From NCBI GenBank assembly GCA_028095005.1, contig CM051460.1:154933461-154997460 (forward strand): a DNA stretch of 64,000 nucleotides, given 5' to 3'. The stretch comes from Rhynchospora pubera. Lineage: Eukaryota; Streptophyta; Magnoliopsida; Poales; Cyperaceae. The stretch's first letter is position 1; every line of letters starts with the position of its first letter. Under the pieces are notes generated by a model. It ran no database searches. It saw only the letters and a list, made by a program, of their open reading frames with translations, and was not told the DNA's origin. Made by a program: the position numbers and the translations under genes. Of this stretch, positions 55,175 to 64,000 are shown in pieces.

Positions 55175-58100
55175 GTGAATATCTAACTAAAATATCAATA
55201 TCATCATGTTTTAAGTAAGATCATAAACATATTTTAGACTATATAAACAACATAAATATAGATTATTGTGATCAAATTACTTAAAATGAATGTAAAATCG
55301 CTTGAAATGCTCAAATATACTCAGAATCTATAAAATCTACACATTATGTGAATAATTACAATGTATAATCCAATCGTTTTGAATAAGTGAGTCTATAAAC
55401 ATATTCTAAACTATATCAAGAGCTTAATATAGATTACTGTGATCAAATGACTTAAAATGAATACAAAATCGCTTGAAGTGCTCAAATATACTCATAATAT
55501 GTAAAATCAGCACATCATGTGAATAATTACAATGTATAATCTAATCGTTTTGAATAATTAAGCTCATAAACATATTCTAGACTATCTAAAAAGATTAAAC
55601 ATAGATTATTGTGATCAAATAACTTAAAATTAATGCAAAATTGTTTGAAATGTTCAAATATACTAAGAATCTATAAAATATCCACATCATGTGCATAATT
55701 AAAATGCATAATCCAATCGTTTTGAAAAAAACGTGAGTTCATAAACATATTCTAGACTATATAAAGAGCTTAAATATAGATTATTATGATAAAATGACTA
55801 AAAATAAATACAAAATCGATTGAAATACTCAAATATACTCAGAATCTGTAAAATCTGCACATTATGTGCGTAATTACAATGTATAATCCAATCGTTTTAA
55901 ATAAGTGAGTTCATAAACATATTCAAACCACATAAAGAGCTTAAATATAGATTATTGTGATCAAATAACTTAAAATGAATGTAAAATCGCTTGAAATGCT
56001 CAAATATACTAAGAATCAATTAAATCAGCAAATTATGTGAATAATTACAATGTATAATGAAATCATTTTGAATAAGTGAGTTTATAAACATATTTTAAAC
56101 TATATAAAGAGCATAAATATAGAATTATGATCAAATGACTTAAAATAAATACAAAATCGTTTGAAATGCTCAAATATACTCAGAATCTGTAAAATCTGCA
56201 TATTATGTTAATAATTACAATATATAATCCAATAGTTTTGAATAATTGATCTCCTAAACATATTCTAGACTATATAAAGAGCTTAAATATAGATTATTGT
56301 GATCAAGTGATTTAAAATGAATGCAAAATCTCTTGAAATGCTCAGATATACTCAAAATCTTTAAAATCTACACATTAGGTTCGTAATTACAACGTATAAT
56401 CTAATCGTTTTGAATAAGTGAGTTTATAAATATATTCTTGACTATATAAAAATCTTAAATATAGATGATTGTGATCAAATGATTTAAAATGAATGCAAAA
56501 TCGCTTCAAATGCTTAAATACACTCAGAATCTGTAAAATATGTAAACTATGTGAATAATTACAATGTATAATCGAATTATTCTGAATAATTTAGCTCATA
56601 AACACATTCTAGACTTATAATGATCAAAACACTTAAAATGAATGCAAAATAGCTTGTAATGCTTAAATATACCCAAAATCTGGACAATTTTGGTGTAATT
56701 ACAATGTATAATCCAATCGTTGTGAATACGCGAGTTCATAAACATATTCTAGACTATATAAAGAGTTTAAATATAGATTCTTGTCATCAAATAACTTAAA
56801 ATGAATGTAAAATCGATTGAAATACTCAAAAAATTTTAGAATCTGTAAAATATACACATTATGTGAATAATTACAAAGTATAAACCAATCTTTTTGAATA
56901 ATTGGCCTCATAAACATATTCTAGACTATATAAAGAGCATAAATATAGATTATTGTGATCAAATTACTTAAAATAATGCGAAATCATCTGAAATGCTCAA
57001 ATATACTTGAATCTGTAAAATATGCAAATTATGCGACTAATTATTATGTATAATCCAATCATTTTGAATAAGTGAGTTCATGAATATATTCTAAACTATA
57101 TAAAGAGTATAAATATAGATTTTTGTCATCAGATGACTTAAAATCAATGCAAAATCGCTTGAAATGCTTAAATATACTTGGAATCTGAAAAATCTGCACA
57201 TTATGCGAATAGTTTTGAATATGTGAGCTCCTAAACATATTCTAGACTGTATAAAGAGTTTAAATGTAGATTATTGTAATCAAATAATTTAAAATGAATG
57301 CAAAATCGATTGAAATGCTCAAATAAATTTAGAAGATGTAAAATATGAACATTATGTAAATAATTAAAATGTATAATCTAATCATTTTGAATAATTGAGC
57401 TCATAAACATATTCTAGACTATATAAAGAGCTTAAATATAGATTATTGTGATCAAATAACTTAAAATGAATGTAAAATCGCTTGAAATTCTCGAATATAC
57501 TAAGAATCTTTTAAATCTACACATTATGTGCATAATTAGAATGCATAATCCAATTGTTTTGAATAACTTAGTTCATAAACATATTCTAAACTATATAAAG
57601 AGCATAAATATAGATTACTATGGTCAAATGCCGTAAAATGAATGTAAAAATCGCTTGAAATGCTTAAATATACACATTATGTGAATAATTACAATTTATA
57701 ATCCAATCATTTTCAATAAGTGAGTTCACAAACAAATTCTAAACAATATAAAGAAGTTTAATATTGATTGTTGTGATCAAAATGACTTAAAATAAATGCA
57801 AAATCACTTAAAATGCTCAAATATAATTAGAATTTGTAAAATATACATATTATGTGAATAATTACAATGTATAATCCAACCATTTTGAATAATTGGCCTC
57901 ATAAACATATTCTAGACTAAATAAAGAGCATAAATATAGATTATTTGTGATCAAATGAATTAAAATGAATACAAAATCACTTGAAATGCTCAAATATACT
58001 CAGAATCTGTAAAATATGCACATTATGTGAATAATTACAATGTATAATCCAATGGTTTTGAATAATTAAGATCATAAATATATTCTAGACAATATAAAAG

Positions 58101-61100
58101 CTTAAATATACATTATTGTGATCAAATAACTTAAAATTAATGCAAAATCACTTGAAATGCTCAAATATACTCAGAATCTGTAAAATCTGCACATTTTGTG
58201 CATAATTACAATGTATCCAATTTTTTGAATAACTGAGTACAAAAAATATTCGAGACTATATAAAGAGCTTAAATATAGATTAATTTGATCAAATGACTTA
58301 AACTGATTGCAAAATCTCTTCAAATGCTCAAATATACTCAGAATCTGTAAAATCCGAACATTATGTGACTAAATACAATGCATAATCTAATCGTTTTGAA
58401 TATGTGAGTTTATAAACATATTCTAAACTATATAAAAATCGTAAATATAGCTTACTGTGATAAAAAAAAATCGATTGAAATGCTCAAATATACTCATAGT
58501 ATTTCAAATCTGCACATTATGTGCATAATTACAATGTATAATCAAATCGTTTTGAGTAAGTTACATCATAAACATATTCTAGACAAAATAAAGTGCTTAA
58601 ATATGTATTACTGTGATCAAATCACTTAAAATGAATATAAAATCACTAGAAATGCTCAAATATACTCTGAATCTGTAAAATCTGCACATTATGTGAAGAA
58701 TTAGAATGTATAATCCAATCGTTTTAAATAAATGAGTTCATAAATATATTCTAGATTATACAAAGAGCTTAAATATAGATTATTGCAATCGAATAAATTA
58801 AATTTAATGCAAAATCGATTGAAATGCTTAAATATACTCAGAATCTTTCAAATCTGCACATGATGTGCATAATTACAATGTATAATCCAGTTGTTTTGAA
58901 TAAATTATATTATAAACATATTCTAGACAAAATAAAGAGGTTAAATATTATTGATTATTGTGATCAAATGACTTAAAATAATTGCAAAATCGCTTAAAAT
59001 GCTCAAATATACTTGGAATCTGTAAAATATGCATATTATGTTAATAATTACAATATATAATCCAATCGTTTTGAATAAATAAGTTCATAAAAATATTCTA
59101 AACTATATAAAAAGTATAAATATAGCTTATTGCGATCAAATGACTTAAAATGAATGTAAAATCGCTTGAAATACTCAAATTTACTCAAAATCATTAAAAT
59201 CAACACATTATGTGAATAATTGCAATATATAATCCTATCGTTTTGAAAAATTAAGATCAAAAACATATTCTAGATAATATATAGATCATAAATATACATT
59301 ATTGTGATCAAATGACTTAAACTTAATGCAAAATCACTTGAAATGCTCAAATATACTAAGAATCTGTAAAATCTGTACATCATGTGCATAATTACAACGT
59401 ATAATCCAATTTTTTAAAATAAGTGAGTTCATAAATATATTTGAGACTATAAAAAGAGCTTAAATATAAATTACTATGATCAGATGACTTAAAATGACTG
59501 CACAATCTCTTCAAATGTTCAAATATACTTAGAATCTGTAAAATCTGCACAATATGTGAATAATTACAACGTATAATCCAATCGTTTTGAATAATTGAGC
59601 TAATAAACATATTCTACACAATATAAAATGCTTAAATATAGATTATTGTGATCAAAGAACTTAAAATTCATGCAAAATCGCTTGAAATGCTCAAATATAC
59701 TCAGCATCTTTCAAATCTGAAAATTATTTGCATAATTACAATATATAATCCAATTGTTTTGAATAAGTGATATCATGAACATATTCTAGACAATATAAAA
59801 AGCTTAAATATAACATTATTGTGATCAAATGACTTAAAATTAATGCAGAATCGCTTGAAATGCTCAAATATACTCAGAATCTGTAAAAGCTGCATATTAT
59901 GTGAATAATTACAGTGTACAATCCAATCGTTTTGAAAAATTGAACTCATAAACATATTCTGAACTAAATAAAGAGCATAAATATAGATTATTGTGACCAA
60001 ATGACTTAAAATGAATGCAAAATCTCTTCAAATGTTCAAATATACTCAGAATCTATAAAATCTGAACAATATGTGAATAATTACAATGTATAATCCAATC
60101 ATTTTGAATAATTGAGCTAATAAACATATTCTACACAATATAATCCAAATGTTTGGAATAAGTAAGTTCATAAAAATATTTTAAATCATATAAAGAGATT
60201 AAATATAAATTATTGTGATCAAATGACTTAAAAATAAATGCAAAATCGCTTAAAATGCTCAAATATACTTAGAATTCGTCAAATCTGCACACTATGTGAA
60301 TAAGTACAATGTATAAAAAATTATTTTTAATAATTGACATCATAAACATATTCTAGACTATATAAAAAAACATAAATATAGATTGCTGTGATCAAATGAC
60401 TAAAAATGAATGCAAAATCGCTTCAAATGCTCAAATATACTCAAAATCTGTAAAATCTTCACAATATGTGAATAATTACAATGTATAATCTAATTGTTTT
60501 GAATAATTGAGCTCATAAACTTATTTTAGACAAATATAAAGAGCGTACATATAGATTATTGTGATCAAAGGACTTAAAATTAATGCAAAATCGCTTGAAA
60601 TGCTAAAATATTCTCAGAATCATTAAAATCTGAAAATTATTTGCATAATTACATTATATAATTCAATCGTTTTGAATAAATAATATCATAAACATATTCT
60701 AAACAATATAAAAAGCTTAAATATACATTATTGTGATCAAATGACTTAAAATGAATGCAAAATCGCTTGAAATGCTCAAATATACTCAGAATCTGTAAAA
60801 GCTACATATTATGTGAATAATTACAATGTACAATCCAATCGTTTTGAATAATTGAACTAATAAACATATTCTAGACTTTATAAAGAGCTTAATTATTGAT
60901 TATTGTGATCAAATGACTTAAATAAATGCAAAATAGCTTGAAATGCTCAAATATACTCAGTACCTTTAAAATCTACATTATGTGCGTAATTACAATATAT
61001 AATGCAATCGTTTAGAATAAGTAAATTCATAACATATTCTTGACAATATAAACATCTTAAATATAGATGATTGGTATCAAATGATTTAAAATGAATGCAA

Positions 61101-64000
61101 AATTGCTTGAAATGGTTAAATATACTAAGAATTGATAAAATCTGCACATTATGTACATAATTACAATGTATAATCCGATCGTTTTGAATATATGAGCTCA
61201 TAAACATATTCTAGACTATATGAAGAGCTTAAAAATAGATTATTGTGATCGGATGACTTAAAATGAATGGAAATCGATTGAAATGTTCAATGAAACTTAG
61301 AATCTATAAAATATGCACATTATGTGAATAATTACAATGTATAATCCAATCGTTTGGAATAAGTAATCTCATAAACATATTATAGACTTTATAAAGATCT
61401 TAAGTAGAGATTATTTTTATCAAATAACTTAAAATGAATGCAAAATCGCTTGAAATACTCCAATAAACTCAGAATCTTTAAAAGCTGCACATTATGTGCG
61501 TGATTATAATGTATAATCCAATCATTTTGAATAACTTAGTAAACATATTCTAAACAATATAAAGAACATAAATATAGATTACTATGGTCAAATGACTTGA
61601 AATGAATACAAAATCGTTTGAAATGCTCAAATATACTAAAAAATTGTAAACTCCGTATATTATGAGAATAATTAGAATGTATAATCCAATTATTTAGAAT
61701 AAGTGAGTTTATAAACATATTTTAAACTTTATAAAGAGCTTAAATATAGATTATTGTGATCAAATGACTTAAAATGAACGCAAAATCACTTAAAATGCTC
61801 AAATATACTTAGAATTTGTGAAATCTGCACATTATGTCAATAATTACAATGTATAAACCAAACTTTTTTAATATTTGACCTCATAAACATATTCTAGACA
61901 ACTATATAAAGGGCATAAATATAGATTATTGTGATCACATGACTTAAAATGAATGTAAAATCGCTTCAAATGTTCAAATATACTCAGAATCTGTAAAATC
62001 TGCACAATATGTGAATAATTACAATGTATAATCCAATCGTTTTGAATAATTGAGCTAATAAACATATTCTACACAATATAAAGAGTTTAAATATAGATTT
62101 TTGTGGTCAAATGACTTAGAATTAAAGCAAAATCGCTTGAAATGCTCAAATATACTCAGAATTTTTCAAATCTGAACCTTATGTGCATAATTACAATGTA
62201 TAATTCGATTGTTTTGAATAAGTGATATCATAAACATATTCTAGACTATATAAAGAGTTATATATATTGTGGTGATCAAATAACTTAAAATGAATGCAAA
62301 ATCGCTTGAAATGCTCAAATATATTCAGAATCTGTATAATCTGCATATTATGTGAATAATTACAATGTACAATCCAATCGTTTTGAATAATTGAGCTCAT
62401 AAAAATTTTCGAGATTTTACAAAAAGCTTTATTATAGATTATTGTTATCAAATGACTTAAAATGAATGCAAAATCGATTGAGATACCCAAATATACACAG
62501 AATATGTAAAATTTGCACATTAATGTGTGTAATTACAATGAATAATCCATTCATTTTGAAAGAGTGTGTCCTTAAACATATTCTAGACTTTGTTAAGAGC
62601 TTAAATATAGATTATCGTGAACAAATGTCTTAAATTGAATGCAAAAATCGCTTGAAATGCTCAACTATACTCTGAATCTTTAAAATCTGAACATTTTGTG
62701 CATAATTACAATGTATAATCCAATCTTTTTAAATAAGTGAGTTGATAAACATATTCGAGACTTTATAAAGAGAGCTTAAATATAGATTGTTGTGAACAGA
62801 TGACTTAAAATGAATGTAAAATGCTTGAAATATTCAAACATTCTCCGAATCTGCAAAATCCGTAAATATTATGTGCGTGATTACAATATATAATCCAATC
62901 GTTTCGAATAATTGAGTTCATAAACATATTCTAGACTATATAAAGAGGTTCAATATAGATTATTGGCATCAAATGAATTAAAATGAATGCAAAATCGCTT
63001 GAAATGCTCAAATATACTCAGAACCTTTCAAATCTGAACATTATGTGCATAATTACAATCTATAATCCAATCGTTTTAAATAAGTGATATCATAAACATA
63101 TTCTAGACTATATAAAGAGCTTAAATATACATTATGGTGATCAAATCACTTAAAATAAATGTAAAATCGCTTGAAATCCTCAAATATATTCAGAATCTAT
63201 ATAATCTGCATATTATGTGAATAATTACAATGTACAATCCAATCGTTTTGAATAATTGAGCTCATAAACATATTCTAGACTATATAAAGAGCTTTATTAT
63301 AGATTATTGCTTTCAAATGACTTAAAATGAATGCAAAATTGCTTGAAATACCCAAATATGCACAATATATGTAAAATCTGCACATTATGTGTGTAATTAC
63401 AATAAAATAATCCATTTGTTTTAAATGAGTGTATTCTTAAACATATTCTAGACTTTGTTAAGAGCTTAAATATAGATTATCATGAAAAATGTCTTAAATT
63501 GAAATAAAAAATTGCTTGAAATGCTCAAATATACTCTGAATCTTTAAAATCTGTATATATTTTGTGCATAATTACAATGATTAATCCAATCATTTTAAAT
63601 AAGTGAGTTGATAAACATATTCGAGACTTTATAAAGAGAGTTTAAATATAGATTATTGTGAAAAAATGACTTAAAATGAATGTAAAATCGTTTGAAATAC
63701 TCAAATATTCTCAGAATCTGTAAAATCTGCAAATTATGTGCGTAATTACAATATATAATCCAATCGTTTCAAATAATTGAGTTCATAAACATATATAAAC
63801 TATAAAGAGGTTCAATATAGATTATTGACATCAAATGAATTAAAATGAATGCAAAATCGCTTGAAATACTCAATTATACTCAGAATCTTTCAAATCTGAC
63901 CATTAAGTGCATAATTACAATCTATAGTCCCATCGTTTTGAATAAGTGATATCATAAACATATTCTAGACTATATAAAGAGCTTAAATATACATTATGGT
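55175..64000. repeat. Satellite array, ~172-bp monomer, about 51 copies, runs to window end
   Basis: Head-to-tail monomers of 168-175 bp share the blocks cataaacatattctagact, gattattgtgatcaaatgac, aaaatcgcttgaaatgctc, actcagaatctgtaaaatc, gaataattacaatgtataat and ccaatcgttttgaata. Neighbouring copies differ by roughly 10-20 percent by eye, and some are truncated (for example near 57200 and 60140). From about 62270 a higher-order period of five monomers (about 862 bp) is visible. AT content is very high, there is no coding potential, and the short minus-strand frames of about 72 codons repeat with the monomer. Monomer size and structure are typical of plant pericentromeric or centromeric satellites, but location on the chromosome cannot be told. 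Confidence 0.95.

Noticed and set aside
55175..64000. CRISPR-like array or protein repeats suggested by the regular spacing and the series of ~72-codon minus-strand frames
   Set aside because: The whole monomer is repeated, with no unique spacers, the sequence is eukaryotic, and the frames simply recur with each ~172-bp satellite unit.

Overview
This is nuclear DNA of a flowering plant. Evidence: a spliced cytokinin-receptor gene with plant GT-AG introns, a Ty1/copia retrotransposon, Tourist, hAT and Mutator MITEs, a Helitron carrying both RepHel and RPA genes, and a long AT-rich satellite. Low GC and intron style suggest a non-grass species; I cannot name the lineage. All exon models, LTR comparisons and repeat counts were made by eye.

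Layout. 1-1.8 kb: AT-rich DNA with two foldback elements. 1.8-6.4 kb: a young but broken Ty1/copia element with a CCTTC target-site duplication (TSD). 7.5-8.6 kb: a SINE fragment with a 17-bp TSD and two hAT MITEs with perfect 8-bp TSDs. 9.0-14.4 kb: an LTR element on the minus strand with LTRs that look identical, coding only for Gag. 14.5-29 kb: gene-free and rich in MITEs: Tourist-like elements, Mutator-type foldbacks (including a 1.6-kb one inside a Tourist MITE), a small Helitron and a 1.1-kb inverted-repeat element.

29.5-36.9 kb holds the one host gene I can support: a CRE1/AHK4-type histidine kinase in 11 exons (983 aa) with two membrane segments, a CHASE domain, intact H, N and G boxes and an intact receiver. 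A 5'-truncated retroposon sits in intron 2 and short uORFs precede the start. 37-44 kb has more MITEs, a nested hAT pair, and a decayed intron-containing locus whose introns are full of a GGGAGTA minisatellite.

44.3-55.0 kb is a Helitron of about 10.7 kb that reads as intact: a five-exon RepHel protein (1511 aa, HUH, two-Tyr and helicase motifs all present) followed by a twelve-exon RPA70-like protein (575 aa) whose start overlaps the RepHel stop, then a 9-bp hairpin and CTAG terminus. It interrupts a Tourist MITE whose halves and AAT TSD lie on each side. 55.2-64 kb (window end) is a satellite of about 172-bp monomers, with a five-monomer higher-order period near the right end. If the nested insertions are removed, the satellite starts about 100-160 bp from a second Helitron 3' terminus (44172, minus strand), so it may have begun as a tandem repeat inside that Helitron.
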